Shown piece after piece: positions 43,175-52,506 of a DNA stretch of 64,000 nt. The notes beneath the pieces are model-generated. The model had not been told where the DNA came from and made no database searches. It was given only the letters and a program-made list of their open reading frames with translations. A program made the position numbers and the translations under genes. The DNA is taken from contig CALXDD010000010.1 in NCBI GenBank assembly GCA_944386985.1, forward strand, positions 1 through 64,000, in the 5' to 3' direction. The DNA is from an uncultured Oscillospiraceae bacterium (lineage in GTDB: Bacteria > Bacillota > Clostridia > Oscillospirales > Oscillospiraceae). Position 1 is the first letter of the stretch. Each line of letters opens with the position of its first letter.

Positions 43175-45445
43175 ATGATGGGAAAACAGGCAGTACCGGA
43201 AAAACTGAATGATTTCTTCCTCCCGGTGTCCGCCCGTCGGGAAAAGGGCGTGTATTTTTGCCGCCTTGCCGGCTGCACGCCGGCCGTGGAGAGTTTTCTC
43301 AAGGCGTACTATGACGGGGCGAGACGCTCCGGCGTCATCATCGACGGCAGAATTCCCAACCCGGACGCCAACAATCTGGCCTATTTCTCTGAAATGATGG
43401 GCACGGAGTTTAGGATGGACCTGGCCTTCCTCCGGGAGCGCCTTCAAAAGTGGCTGCCCCGCATGGCCCCCGCCCAGCGGGAGATCGTGGCCTCGGCCGT
43501 TTTCTCCAACCTCCGGGACATGCTGCAAAGCGGCAAGAATGAGAATATGCTCCGCAACGCCTACATCAAATACATGTGCTGGTTCTACTACAAGTTCGAG
43601 CGCATTGTGGGCCAGCTGGGGTCGGATACGCCGCCCAAGATCCTTTACGACGGGTCGGTCAGCAGCTATGAGCTGCAGTTTCTGGCGGTGCTGTCCCGGG
43701 CCGGCGCCGATATCGTGCTGCTGGAGCGGTCCGGAGACGGGGCCTACCAAAAGCTGGACCCCGCCTCGGAATACGCCGCTCTCTACCAGGAGCCGGGGAT
43801 GACGGCCTTCCCCGACGGGTTTGATCTGAAGTGGATTCAGGGAGAGCTGGTGCGGGAGGCCAACCGCCAGCGCCTGTTCGGACCTCCACCCGCCATCCAT
43901 GCCTGCACCAACGCCTGGATGAAGAAGCCGGAGGTGAAGGAGCTTCTCACCGGCGTCCAGGCCCGTGGAGCAGAGGAAGGCTTCTTCTACAACGCCTTTG
44001 TGATCCAATACGGCGTGGAGGATAAGCTGCTCTTCTCCAACGACATCTTCTCCTTCTACACCCAGCTCAAGGGGAGCGGACGGCGGATCTGTCTTGTGAG
44101 CGGCGGCATCCCGGCCCCCACGCCGGAGGAGATCGCCTCCATCCGGCGGCAGAACTACCAGAACGCGGACCAGCTGGCGGCGGGCCTCATGCCCAACATC
44201 CAGTGTCCCGCCAGCCAGGAGCTGCAGCGGCTGATGGGGAGGGCCTTTGTGGAGCTGATCATGGAGGAGGCCGACAGCGGCAGCCCCATCTCCCGGCTGA
44301 CCAACAAGGCGGTCTATCTGCTGGCCTGGCTCAGGCGGTATCAAAAGGAGCTGTTTGAGAGCTGGAGGATGCCGGAGGTGTCGGTGTTCCTCCTCTTCGG
44401 CAAGTGCGAATCGGCCAATGAGGCGCTGTTTCTCCGGCTGCTGGCAAGGCTTCCGGTGGATGTGCTGGTGCTGCTGCCCAATCTCAATGAGAGCAGCAGC
44501 CTGAAGGATCCCACCCTTCTGGAGCTGCGGTATGAGCAGTCTCTTCCCATGGACCAGTTCCCCGCCGAGTCCTCCCAGATGCGGGTGAGGACGGCGGCCT
44601 ACCAGGCGGAGCGGGATCTGGACACCCTCATGTATCAGGACACCGGCCTCTACCGCAACCAGCAGTACCAGCGGGCCGAGGTGGTGACGCTGCAGACCAT
44701 GTACGAGGAGATCTCCATTTTGTGGGATCAGGAGCTGAAATACCGCCCCAGCTTCGCCGTGGTGAACGATACCGTCACGATCCCTGTTCTGCTGGAGAAG
44801 ATCAGCGGCGTCAAGGACGGACAGCTCAACGACTATTGGGTGGGGATCAAAAAGCTGATCACCCCGGACACCATGGTCATCCGCAAGTTCCCCTGGCACA
44901 CCTCCTTGGACGCCAACCCCGTCAAGCCCTTTGTCACCCAGTTTCTGAAAAACGGGCGGCTCCAGCGAAACGTCATCAAGGGCCACAAGACCTATCCCTT
45001 CGGCATTCTGCGCATGGAGATGCAGGAGTATCTCCTTGACAAGCTCCAGCTGCTGCTGGACCAGCGGATCATTGCCGGGACCTACCAGAACGGCACGGAG
45101 TACACGGTGGTGGCCACGGCGCTCCACCTGAGCGAGGGGCTTTTGCGGCAGATCCAGCGCTTTGACTTTACCAAGAAGAATCCCAAGCTGATTATGGTCA
45201 ACACCACGGAGCAGATCCTCTCCCTGGAGGACAGCATTCTGGTAGCGTTTCTCAACCTTGTCGGCTTTGACATTCTGTTCTTTGTCCCAACAGGGTACCA
45301 GTGTATTGAGAAGTATTTCCCGGCGGGCTATGTTAATGAGCACCAGATCGGGGAGTATATGTATGATCTATCCGTCCCGGATTTCCGCACCGTTCAGGAG
45401 AGCGGGCGGGGTTCCATCAGAAGACTATTTGGAAGGAGTAATTGA
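43175..45445 (+). CDS. YceG family protein
   Basis: 756 residues, longer than the usual YceG of about 540. The opening LNDFFLPVSARREKGVYFCRLAGCTPAVESFLKA-type region and the block PPKILYDGSVSSYELQFLAVLSRAGADIVLLER (read in parts) match YceG, a component of Ter-linked clusters. Near residues 655-715 a similar block recurs (NPKLIMVNTTEQILSLEDS, LVGFDILFFVPTGYQ), indicating an internal duplication of a Rossmann-like unit. No membrane span. The start is MMGK at 43175; the ribosome site is weak (GGGG at eight bases). The family has no known enzyme activity. It heads the run with telA and terD and is presumably the cytosolic partner of TelA. Confidence 0.9.
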   Translation: MMGKQAVPEKLNDFFLPVSARREKGVYFCRLAGCTPAVESFLKAYYDGARRSGVIIDGRIPNPDANNLAYFSEMMGTEFRMDLAFLRERLQKWLPRMAPAQREIVASAVFSNLRDMLQSGKNENMLRNAYIKYMCWFYYKFERIVGQLGSDTPPKILYDGSVSSYELQFLAVLSRAGADIVLLERSGDGAYQKLDPASEYAALYQEPGMTAFPDGFDLKWIQGELVREANRQRLFGPPPAIHACTNAWMKKPEVKELLTGVQARGAEEGFFYNAFVIQYGVEDKLLFSNDIFSFYTQLKGSGRRICLVSGGIPAPTPEEIASIRRQNYQNADQLAAGLMPNIQCPASQELQRLMGRAFVELIMEEADSGSPISRLTNKAVYLLAWLRRYQKELFESWRMPEVSVFLLFGKCESANEALFLRLLARLPVDVLVLLPNLNESSSLKDPTLLELRYEQSLPMDQFPAESSQMRVRTAAYQAERDLDTLMYQDTGLYRNQQYQRAEVVTLQTMYEEISILWDQELKYRPSFAVVNDTVTIPVLLEKISGVKDGQLNDYWVGIKKLITPDTMVIRKFPWHTSLDANPVKPFVTQFLKNGRLQRNVIKGHKTYPFGILRMEMQEYLLDKLQLLLDQRIIAGTYQNGTEYTVVATALHLSEGLLRQIQRFDFTKKNPKLIMVNTTEQILSLEDSILVAFLNLVGFDILFFVPTGYQCIEKYFPAGYVNEHQIGEYMYDLSVPDFRTVQESGRGSIRRLFGRSN

Positions 45446-45448
45446 CGT

Positions 45449-46618
45449 ATGGGATTGGACTTTACGAGACCCACCCCGGCCGGGGGCGCCCAGGACGCGC
45501 TTCAGGCCCAGGGCCAGACCGCAGCCGCCCCGCCTGCCGAGCAGGAGAACTACCAGCAGTACGATATTGTGGCTGACCGCCAGCAGATGAACCAGAGCCT
45601 CACCAACTCCCCGGAGGTGGACCGGCTGGCCAGCCAGATCGAGGTGTATAACCTGGAGTCCATCGTCTCCTTCGGCGCCGGCGCCGCGGAGGAGATCTCC
45701 AAGTGCTCCGACGTGGTCCTCAACAGCATGAACATGTCCCAGCTGGACGAGTCCAGCGCCATGCTTGCCACCCTGGCCAAGATCATGGACAAGTTCGACA
45801 TTGAGGAGATCAAGGAGAACCCGGGCTTTTTCGGCAAGCTCTTCGGCAATCTCCGCAAGCAGCTGGACAAGATCCTGGCCAAGTACCACACCATGGGCGA
45901 GGAGGTGGACAAGATCTACGTCCAGCTCAAGCAGTATGAGACGGAGATCAAGCAGTCCAACCGGAAGCTGGAGGAGATGTTCCAGGCCAATGTGAACTAC
46001 TACCACGAGCTGGTGAAGTATATTCTGGCCGGCGAGCAGGGCTGCCGGGAGATCGAGGCTTACATCGCCCAGCGCCAGGCGGACATGGAGGCCAGCGGCG
46101 ACAGCTCCATCCAGTTTGAGCTCACCACCCTCAACCAGGCCCTCATGATGCTGGAGCAGCGGACTCAGGATCTCCGCACGGCGGAGAACGTGGCCATGCA
46201 GGCTATCCCCATGATCAAGACCATGCAGTTCAGCAACATGAACCTGGTGCGGAAGATCAACTCCGCCTTTATCATCACCCTGCCCGTGTTCAAGCAGGCC
46301 CTCACCCAGGCCATTATGCTCAAGCGCCAGCGGATTCAGGCCGAGGCCATGTCCGCCCTGGATGAGAAGACCAACGAGATGCTGATCCGCAATGCCCAGA
46401 ACACCGCTGAGCAGTCCAAGATGACCGCCCGGCTGGCCTCCGGCAGCTCCATCAAGATCGAGACGTTGGAGCGGACGTGGCAGACCATCGTCTCCGGCAT
46501 CGACGAGACCCGGCAGATCCAGGAGAACGCCCGCAAGCAGCGGGTGGACGACCAGAAGCGCCTGGAGGCCATCAAGTCGGAGTTCAACGCGCGATACAGC
46601 ATGCCCGATAAAAAATGA
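45449..46618 (+). CDS. telA: Toxic anion resistance protein (TelA/YceH family)
   Basis: 389 residues, almost entirely helical. After a Pro/Ala/Gln-rich lead (residues 1-45) the TelA core is clear: VDRLASQIEVYNLESIVSFGAGAAEEISKCSD, KNPGFFGKLFGNLRKQLDKILAKYHTMGEEVDKIY (in parts), RQADMEASGD, LRTAENVAMQAIPMIKTMQ and LERTWQTIVSGIDETRQIQE. Proteins of this family are linked to tellurite, phage and envelope-stress resistance, through an unknown mechanism that probably involves long coiled-coil assembly. AAGGAG precedes the ATG four bases after the YceG stop. Confidence 0.94.
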   Translation: MGLDFTRPTPAGGAQDALQAQGQTAAAPPAEQENYQQYDIVADRQQMNQSLTNSPEVDRLASQIEVYNLESIVSFGAGAAEEISKCSDVVLNSMNMSQLDESSAMLATLAKIMDKFDIEEIKENPGFFGKLFGNLRKQLDKILAKYHTMGEEVDKIYVQLKQYETEIKQSNRKLEEMFQANVNYYHELVKYILAGEQGCREIEAYIAQRQADMEASGDSSIQFELTTLNQALMMLEQRTQDLRTAENVAMQAIPMIKTMQFSNMNLVRKINSAFIITLPVFKQALTQAIMLKRQRIQAEAMSALDEKTNEMLIRNAQNTAEQSKMTARLASGSSIKIETLERTWQTIVSGIDETRQIQENARKQRVDDQKRLEAIKSEFNARYSMPDKK

Positions 46619-46666
46619 GTCCAATGTGACCATGATGTCAATAAGATTTGAAGGAGGAATATTCGT

Positions 46667-47248
46667 ATGCCAATCAATCTGACAAAGGGACAGAAAGTGG
46701 ATCTGACCAAGGGAAATCCCGGCCTGAGCAAGATTGTAGTGGGTCTTGGGTGGGACGTGAACGCCTTCGATTCCGGCGCGGCCTTTGACCTGGACGCGGC
46801 GGCCTTTATGACCAACGCCTCCGGCAAGTGCCCCACGGAGAAGGAGTTCATCTTCTACGGCAACCTGGAGCACGTCAGCGGCGCGGTGAAGCACATGGGC
46901 GACAACCTCACCGGCGAGGGCGACGGCGACGACGAGCAGATCGTGGTGGATCTGTCCATGATGCCCGCCAATGTGGAGCGCATCGCCTTCACCGTCACCA
47001 TTTATGACGCGGAGAGCCGCCACCAGAACTTCGGCCAGGTCTCCAACGCCTATATCCACATCCAGGACATGGTCACCGGCACGGATCTGATCCGCTATGA
47101 CCTGGGGGAGGACTTCTCTATTGAGACGGCCATCGTGGTGGGCGAGATTTACCGCCACAACGGCGAGTGGAAGTTCAACGCCATCGGCAGCGGCTTCCAG
47201 GGCGGCCTTGCGGCCCTGTGCGGCCACTACGGCATCGAAGTGGCGTAA
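46667..47248 (+). CDS. terD: TerD family protein (copy 1)
   Basis: 193 residues, a full TerD beta-sandwich: [59 protein letters not shown] and [17 protein letters not shown]. The acidic loops (DLDA and GDGDDEQ) are the Ca2+-binding sites of the family. GAAGGAGG precedes the start. Together with the next gene, which has the same length and is nearly identical in architecture, it is a tandem duplicate. TerD proteins are Ca2+-binding stress proteins proposed to act on membranes or with TelA. Confidence 0.96.
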   Translation: MPINLTKGQKVDLTKGNPGLSKIVVGLGWDVNAFDSGAAFDLDAAAFMTNASGKCPTEKEFIFYGNLEHVSGAVKHMGDNLTGEGDGDDEQIVVDLSMMPANVERIAFTVTIYDAESRHQNFGQVSNAYIHIQDMVTGTDLIRYDLGEDFSIETAIVVGEIYRHNGEWKFNAIGSGFQGGLAALCGHYGIEVA

Positions 47249-47263
47249 AAGGAGGAAAAAACT

Positions 47264-47845
47264 ATGCCTGTGAGTTTGAAAAAGGGTCAGAAGGTCAGCC
47301 TCTCCAAGGATAATCCGGGGCTGACGAAGGTTGTGGTGGGCCTTGGCTGGGATGTCAACGCCTTTGATACCGGCGGCGCCTTTGATCTGGACGCGGCGGC
47401 GTTCCTTCTGGGCGACAGCGGCAAGACCACCTGCAGCGAGGACTTTATTTTTTACGGCAATCTGAAGCACCCCTCCGGCGGCGTGGAGCACCTGGGGGAC
47501 AATCTCACCGGCCAGGGCGAGGGGGACGACGAGCAGATCAAGGTGGATCTGACCCGGGTCCCGGACAATATCTCCCGCATCGCCTTCACCGTCACCATTT
47601 ACGAGGCGGAGGAGCGGCGGCAGAATTTCGGCATGGTGAACAACGCCTTCATTCGGATCTTCGACGAGACCAACGGCCAGGAGATCCTGCGCTACGATCT
47701 GGGGGAGGACTTCTCCATCGAGACCGCGGCGGTGTTCGGTGAGCTCTACCGCCACAACGGAGAATGGAAATTCAACGCCATCGGCAGCGGCTATCAGGGC
47801 GGCCTCGCCGCGCTGTGCGCCAACTACGGGGTGGACATCGAGTAA
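47264..47845 (+). CDS. terD: TerD family protein (copy 2)
   Basis: 193 residues, tandem paralogue of the preceding gene: [63 protein letters not shown] and [17 protein letters not shown]. Both Ca2+-binding acidic loops are intact. An AAAAGGAGG ribosome site lies in the 15-base gap. It differs from copy 1 mainly in the loop after the first metal site, so the pair may form hetero-oligomers. Confidence 0.96.
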   Translation: MPVSLKKGQKVSLSKDNPGLTKVVVGLGWDVNAFDTGGAFDLDAAAFLLGDSGKTTCSEDFIFYGNLKHPSGGVEHLGDNLTGQGEGDDEQIKVDLTRVPDNISRIAFTVTIYEAEERRQNFGMVNNAFIRIFDETNGQEILRYDLGEDFSIETAAVFGELYRHNGEWKFNAIGSGYQGGLAALCANYGVDIE

Positions 47846-47855
47846 GGAGGACGCC

Positions 47856-48464
47856 ATGGCTATCAGTTTGGAAAAGGGCAGAAAGGTCAACCTTCAAAAG
47901 AACCAGGGCAGCGGTCTGGGGGAGATCCTGGTGAACCTCAACTGGAACAGCAGACCTGCCAAGCAGGGCTTTCTCTCCGGCCTTATGGGGGGGACAAAGA
48001 GCGGCATCGATCTGGACCTCGGCTGCCTCTTTGAGCTGAAAAACGGCAGAAAGGGCACGGTGCAGGCCCTGGGGAACGCCTTTGGCTCCCTGCAGAATGA
48101 GCCCTACATTTCCCTGGACGGGGACGATCGGACCGGGGCGGTGACCACCGGCGAAAATCTCCGCATCAACGGCAACCAGATCGCCAAGATTCAGAGAGTG
48201 CTGGTCTATACCTTCATCTATGAGGGGGTTGCCAACTGGCAGCAGGCCGACGCCACAGTGACCATCAAATATCCCGGCGCGGAGGACCTGATTGTGAAGA
48301 TGGACTCCTACAACTCCAGAGATATTATGTGCGGTCTGGTTTTGCTGGAGAACATCAACGACGAGACTTTCAGCGTGGAGAAGATCGTTCAGTTCTATCC
48401 GGGCCATCAGGCGCTGGATCAGGCGTTCCACTGGGGCCTGCGCTGGACGGCAGGGAGAAAATAA
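47856..48464 (+). CDS. TerA-like member of the TerD superfamily
   Basis: 202 residues starting MAISLEKGRKVNLQKNQGS, with GIDLDLGCLFELKNGRKGTVQALGN (in parts), PYISLDGDDRTGAVTTGENL, VLVYTFIYEGVANW and GLVLLENINDETF. The GDNLTG-GDDEQ loop of the other copies is replaced by DGDDRTG, which fits TerA-like proteins. It starts 10 bases after the preceding stop with AAGGAGG. It probably assembles with the two TerD proteins; whether it binds Ca2+ is uncertain. Confidence 0.88.
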   Translation: MAISLEKGRKVNLQKNQGSGLGEILVNLNWNSRPAKQGFLSGLMGGTKSGIDLDLGCLFELKNGRKGTVQALGNAFGSLQNEPYISLDGDDRTGAVTTGENLRINGNQIAKIQRVLVYTFIYEGVANWQQADATVTIKYPGAEDLIVKMDSYNSRDIMCGLVLLENINDETFSVEKIVQFYPGHQALDQAFHWGLRWTAGRK

Positions 48465-48478
48465 GGAGGAAACAGGAT

Positions 48479-49087
48479 ATGTCTGTTAGTTTGCAAAAGG
48501 GACAGAAGGTCAGCCTGACCAAGGAGGGCCAGGCAGGTCTGAACAGAATCGTGGTGGGCCTCGGCTGGGACGAGGCCCAGGGCGGCGGCAGAGGCGGCAT
48601 TCTCGGCTCCCTCTTTTCCGCCCCCACCCAGGCCATCGACTGCGATGCGTCCGCCATTCTGCTGCGAAACGGAAAGCTCACCGACGGGAAGGACATCATC
48701 TATTTCGGTAATCTCCGCCACCCGTCCGGGGCGGTGCAGCACATGGGCGACAACCTCACCGGCGCCGGCGAGGGCGACGACGAGCAGATCGTCATCGATC
48801 TGGAGCGGGTACCCGCCGAATATGACCGGATCGTCTTTGTGGTGAATATCTACCAGGCCGTGGAGCGCCGCCAGCACTTCGGCATGATCCGCAACGCCTT
48901 CATCCGCGTTGTGGACGCCCGGGGCAACCAGGAGCTGTGCCGGTACAACCTGTCGGAGGACTACAGCGGCATGACGGCCATGATCTTCGGCGAGACCTAC
49001 CGCCACAACGGCGAGTGGAAGTTCAACGCCGTGGGCCAGGGCACCACCGATCCCGCCCTCCCCGATCTGTGCCGGCGCTTCATGTAA
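48479..49087 (+). CDS. terD: TerD family protein (copy 3, with inserted Gly-rich loop)
   Basis: 202 residues, MSVSLQKGQKVSLTKEGQAGL, then VVGLGWDEAQGGGRGGILGSLF with a Gly-rich insertion, [31 protein letters not shown] and [12 protein letters not shown]. The acidic GDDEQ loop is intact; the first metal loop reads DCDA. AAGGAGG lies in the 14-base gap. The insertion resembles that of TerE/YceD-type paralogues, so the cluster contains three distinct TerD subtypes plus one TerA type. Confidence 0.94.
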   Translation: MSVSLQKGQKVSLTKEGQAGLNRIVVGLGWDEAQGGGRGGILGSLFSAPTQAIDCDASAILLRNGKLTDGKDIIYFGNLRHPSGAVQHMGDNLTGAGEGDDEQIVIDLERVPAEYDRIVFVVNIYQAVERRQHFGMIRNAFIRVVDARGNQELCRYNLSEDYSGMTAMIFGETYRHNGEWKFNAVGQGTTDPALPDLCRRFM

Positions 49088-49194
49088 GCGGTCCGTTCCT
49101 CCCATTCGTTTCCATTTGTCATAGATAAACCAGGAGAGAGAAGCGAATTGTTGGGATTCCTTCTCTTTTCCTGCGTATACAGGAGAAAGAAAAC

Positions 49195-51846
49195 ATGCAC
49201 TACAACGGACTTTCTGACAAAGAAGTCGCCGAATCCAGGCAAAAATACGGCAGTAACGTGATCCCGGATTCCGAGCCCACCACATTCTGGGCGGAATTCA
49301 AGGAGACCTTCGGCGATCCCATGATCCGCATTCTTCTGGCCATTGCCGCGCTGATGATTGTCATGTGCATCTTCGGGTATGCCGACATCTATGAGCCCAT
49401 CGGCACCATCGTGGCCATCCTGATCGTGGCGTTTGTGTCCGCCAAGACCGGCGTGGCCAGCGACACCAAATACCGCCAGCTGAAGGACAGCACCAAAAAG
49501 GACCAGTGCAAGGTCTACCGAAACGGCGTCATCACCGTCATTGACATCGACGACGTGGTGGTGGGGGACAAGGTGCTGCTCCAGTCTGGCGACAAGATCC
49601 CCGCCGACGGCGTGCTGATCCACGGCAATCTGAAGGTGGACAACTCCGCTCTGAACGGAGAGGCGGAGGAGTGCCCCAAGTGCGCGGCGGAGGGCGATAT
49701 GCGCCTGGCCGACGAGATCACCGGCGACACCTTTGTGGATAAGCACTCCCTCTTCCGGGGCGCCGTCCTTTTTGACGGCGAGGGCGTCCTGGATGTTCAG
49801 AAGGTGGGGCTTTCCACCATGATGGGCAAGATGGCGGAGGAGATGCAGGAGGACGAGCCGGACTCCCCCCTGAAGGTGAAGCTGGCCAATCTTGCCAACA
49901 TGATCTCCCGGTTCGGCTATATCGGCGCCATCGTCATCGCCGTTTTGTATCTGGCCTTCTATGTGATCTCCGCCGGCGGCTTCGGGCCTTATCTGGCCTC
50001 CGGCGCCACGGAGGTTATCAAGGATGTGGTGGAGGCGGTGTCCCTGGCGGTGGTGATCATCGTCTGCGCCGTCCCCGAGGGGCTGCCTCTCATGATCTCC
50101 CTGGTGCTGATGCAGAACACCAGCAAGATGCTGGACCACAACGTTCTGGTGCGCAAGGCGGAGGGCATCGAGACCGCCGGGTCTCTCAACATCCTCTTCA
50201 GCGACAAGACCGGCACCATCACCAAGGGCCGTCTGGAGGTGGTGGAGTTCTTCACCGCCGACGGCATCACTATCCCCCTTAATGAGCTCTCCCAGCACGG
50301 GAAGATCAAGAGCCTGGTGGATCTCGCCATCGGCAAAAACACCCAGTCCATGTTTGACGCGTCGGGGAACGTGATCGGCGGCAACGCCACCGACCAGGCC
50401 CTGATGAAATTCCTGGGAGCGGAGCTCTTCCATCAGCTGGAGATCTCCTGCACCGTCACCGAGGCCCAGAGCTTCAACTCCGCCAACAAGTTCAGCCAGG
50501 CCTATCTCGGCGAGCTGGGCAAGACCTTCTACAAGGGCGCCCCGGAGCGGCTGCTGGCTGTTTCCGGAAAGTACCTCAGCATGAGCGGTGAGGAGCGGGA
50601 GATCGTGCCGGAGGTGATCAACGGCAAGATCGATGAGCTGGCAAGCCGCTCCATGCGGGTTTTGGCCTTCGGCTACTCCACCCAGGAGATGACGGAGAAC
50701 AAGATCAACAGCGACACCGTCATCATCGGCTTTGTGGGCATCCGGGACGATGTGCGGCCCGAGGCCCGGGAGGCCATTACCGAGGTGCAGCACGCGGGCA
50801 TCCAGGTGGTCATGATCACCGGCGACCGGCTGGAGACCGCGGTGGCCATCGCCAAGGACGCGGGCCTTCTCAAGACCAAGGACGACGTGGCCCTCACCTC
50901 CAGCCAGCTCGGCGAGCTCAGCGACGACGAGGTGAAGGAGATCATCCCCCGCATCCGGGTCATCGCCCGGGCCCTGCCTACGGACAAGTCCCGCATGGTG
51001 CGGCTGTGCCAGGAGATGAACCTGGTGGTGGGCATGACCGGCGACGGCGTCAACGACTCCCCGGCTTTGAAGCGGGCCGACGTGGGCTTTGCCATGGGCA
51101 GCGGCACCGAGGCGGCCAAGGAGGCCGGCAAGATCGTCATCCTGGACGACAACTTCAAGTCCATCAAGGACGCCATCTGGTACGGACGCACCATTTACCA
51201 CAACATCCTGAAGTTCTGCAAGTTCCAGCTGGTGATCAATGTGGCGGCGGTGGTGGTCAGCGCCATTGCCCCCTTCTTCGGCATTGAGGAGCCTTTGAAG
51301 GTGACCCATCTGCTGTTTGTCAATCTGGTGATGGACGGCCTGGGGGCCATCATGCTGGGCAATGAGCCGGCTCAGGAGCGCTATATGACCGAAAAGCCCC
51401 GCCGGCGGGACGAGAGCATCGTCAGCAAGCCGATGATGATCCAGATCGTCATCATGGGCCTGTGGCTCACGGCCCTGAGCTTCTTCTTCCTGAAGGCGCC
51501 CTTCTTTGACCAGTTCTTTGCCAACACCGAGCAGAAGATGTCCGCCTATTTTGTGCTCTTTATCTGGAGCGCCCTCTTCAACGGCTTCAATGTCCGTGAC
51601 GACGGCTTCGCCATCTTCAAGGGCCTGAACGAGAACACCGGCTTTATGAAGGTGTTTATCGCCATTGTCCTCATTCAGGCCGCCATCGTCAACGCGGCGC
51701 TGCTCCCGGTGAAGGCCGGTGAGTGGATCAGCAACATGTTCAGCTGTACGCCCTTCCCGCCCATGGCCTGGGTGGTTGTTGCGATCCTGGCGGCGACCAT
51801 GATCCCGGTGGATATGCTCCGCAAGGCGCTGACCCCTAAAAAGTAA
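49195..51846 (+). CDS. Ca2+-translocating P-type ATPase (PMCA type)
   Basis: 883 residues with the full P-type plan. N-terminal cation-ATPase segment MHYNGLSDKEVAESRQKYG, actuator loop ALNGEAEE, TM4 VPEGLPLMISLVLM, phosphorylation site FSDKTGTITKG (about residue 335), hinge TGDGVNDSPALKRADVGFAMG, and TM6 NLVMDGLGAIMLGNEP. The PEGLP and NLVMDG combination is that of plasma-membrane-type calcium pumps. It exports Ca2+. Ter clusters usually carry TerC-type membrane proteins here; in this genome a Ca2+ pump stands next to four TerD-type genes, hinting that the system senses or controls Ca2+. AGGAGA precedes the ATG. Confidence 0.94.
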   Translation: MHYNGLSDKEVAESRQKYGSNVIPDSEPTTFWAEFKETFGDPMIRILLAIAALMIVMCIFGYADIYEPIGTIVAILIVAFVSAKTGVASDTKYRQLKDSTKKDQCKVYRNGVITVIDIDDVVVGDKVLLQSGDKIPADGVLIHGNLKVDNSALNGEAEECPKCAAEGDMRLADEITGDTFVDKHSLFRGAVLFDGEGVLDVQKVGLSTMMGKMAEEMQEDEPDSPLKVKLANLANMISRFGYIGAIVIAVLYLAFYVISAGGFGPYLASGATEVIKDVVEAVSLAVVIIVCAVPEGLPLMISLVLMQNTSKMLDHNVLVRKAEGIETAGSLNILFSDKTGTITKGRLEVVEFFTADGITIPLNELSQHGKIKSLVDLAIGKNTQSMFDASGNVIGGNATDQALMKFLGAELFHQLEISCTVTEAQSFNSANKFSQAYLGELGKTFYKGAPERLLAVSGKYLSMSGEEREIVPEVINGKIDELASRSMRVLAFGYSTQEMTENKINSDTVIIGFVGIRDDVRPEAREAITEVQHAGIQVVMITGDRLETAVAIAKDAGLLKTKDDVALTSSQLGELSDDEVKEIIPRIRVIARALPTDKSRMVRLCQEMNLVVGMTGDGVNDSPALKRADVGFAMGSGTEAAKEAGKIVILDDNFKSIKDAIWYGRTIYHNILKFCKFQLVINVAAVVVSAIAPFFGIEEPLKVTHLLFVNLVMDGLGAIMLGNEPAQERYMTEKPRRRDESIVSKPMMIQIVIMGLWLTALSFFFLKAPFFDQFFANTEQKMSAYFVLFIWSALFNGFNVRDDGFAIFKGLNENTGFMKVFIAIVLIQAAIVNAALLPVKAGEWISNMFSCTPFPPMAWVVVAILAATMIPVDMLRKALTPKK

Positions 51847-51854
51847 CAACGCGG

Positions 51855-51880
51855 AAGGGGCGCTTCAAAGCGCCCCTTTT
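51855..51880 (+). terminator. Terminator after the Ca2+ ATPase gene
   Basis: Arms AAGGGGCGCTT (51855-51865) and AAGCGCCCCTT (51868-51878), with a four-T tail (51877-51880). As the next gene follows within 25 bases, it probably allows partial readthrough. Confidence 0.7.
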
Positions 51881-51902
51881 CCATGACAGGAGGTGTCGCT
51901 CC

Positions 51903-52478
51903 ATGAAGAAACTTCAATACAATTCCCCTGTGGTCCTCAGCTTCTTTTTCCTCTCCCTTCTCTCCCTCCTGCTGGGATACCTGACGAAGGGCTGGACCAC
52001 AACGGCCTTCTTCTCCGTCTACCGGTCGTCCCTGCTGAGCCCTCTGACCTATGTCCGCTTTCTGGGCCATGTGCTGGGCCACGCCAATTTCGACCACTTT
52101 CTCGGCAACATGCTGCTGCTTCTGGTGATCGGTCCGCCTCTGGAGGAGAAGTACGGCGGCAAGGCGCTGCTGACCGGCATTGTCTTTACCGCCATCATCT
52201 CCGGCGTTCTGCAGTTTGTGTGCTTCCCCCATTCCGCTCTTCTGGGCGCCAGCGGCATCGTGTTCATGATGATCATGCTGGCCTCCCTGTCCGGCATGAA
52301 GGGAGGAAAGATCCCCCTGACTCTGATTTTGGTGGGGGTGCTCTATCTGGGGCAGGAGGTGTACTCCATGCTCTTTGTCCGGGACAATGTGGCCAACCTC
52401 ATGCACATCGTGGGGGGCCTTTGCGGCACGGCCTTCGGCTTCCTGGTGGGCCGGAACCACGCCTCCCGGAGCTATTGA
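51903..52478 (+). CDS. Rhomboid family intramembrane serine protease
   Basis: 191 residues with six membrane segments. The catalytic Ser lies in ALLGASGIV (Ser117) and the catalytic His in NLMHIVGG (His168). The HxxxxHxxxN motif of TM2 is present (GHANFDHFLGN, residues 60-69). It cleaves transmembrane proteins. It starts after ACAGGAGGTG and is followed closely by the PRTase-like gene. Rhomboids are not a fixed part of Ter systems, so its presence here is notable. No dedicated substrate is visible. Confidence 0.92.
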   Translation: MKKLQYNSPVVLSFFFLSLLSLLLGYLTKGWTTTAFFSVYRSSLLSPLTYVRFLGHVLGHANFDHFLGNMLLLLVIGPPLEEKYGGKALLTGIVFTAIISGVLQFVCFPHSALLGASGIVFMMIMLASLSGMKGGKIPLTLILVGVLYLGQEVYSMLFVRDNVANLMHIVGGLCGTAFGFLVGRNHASRSY

Positions 52479-52506
52479 CTTATTCCAATCAGCGAGGAAA
52501 CAGCCT

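Noticed and set aside
43130..45343. 737-codon open frame antisense to YceG
   Set aside because: No recognisable motif and it runs against the promoter and ribosome sites of the plus-strand operon.
48997..51849. 950-codon open frame antisense to the Ca2+ ATPase
   Set aside because: His/Asp/Gly-rich nonsense translation; the plus strand has all P-type ATPase motifs.
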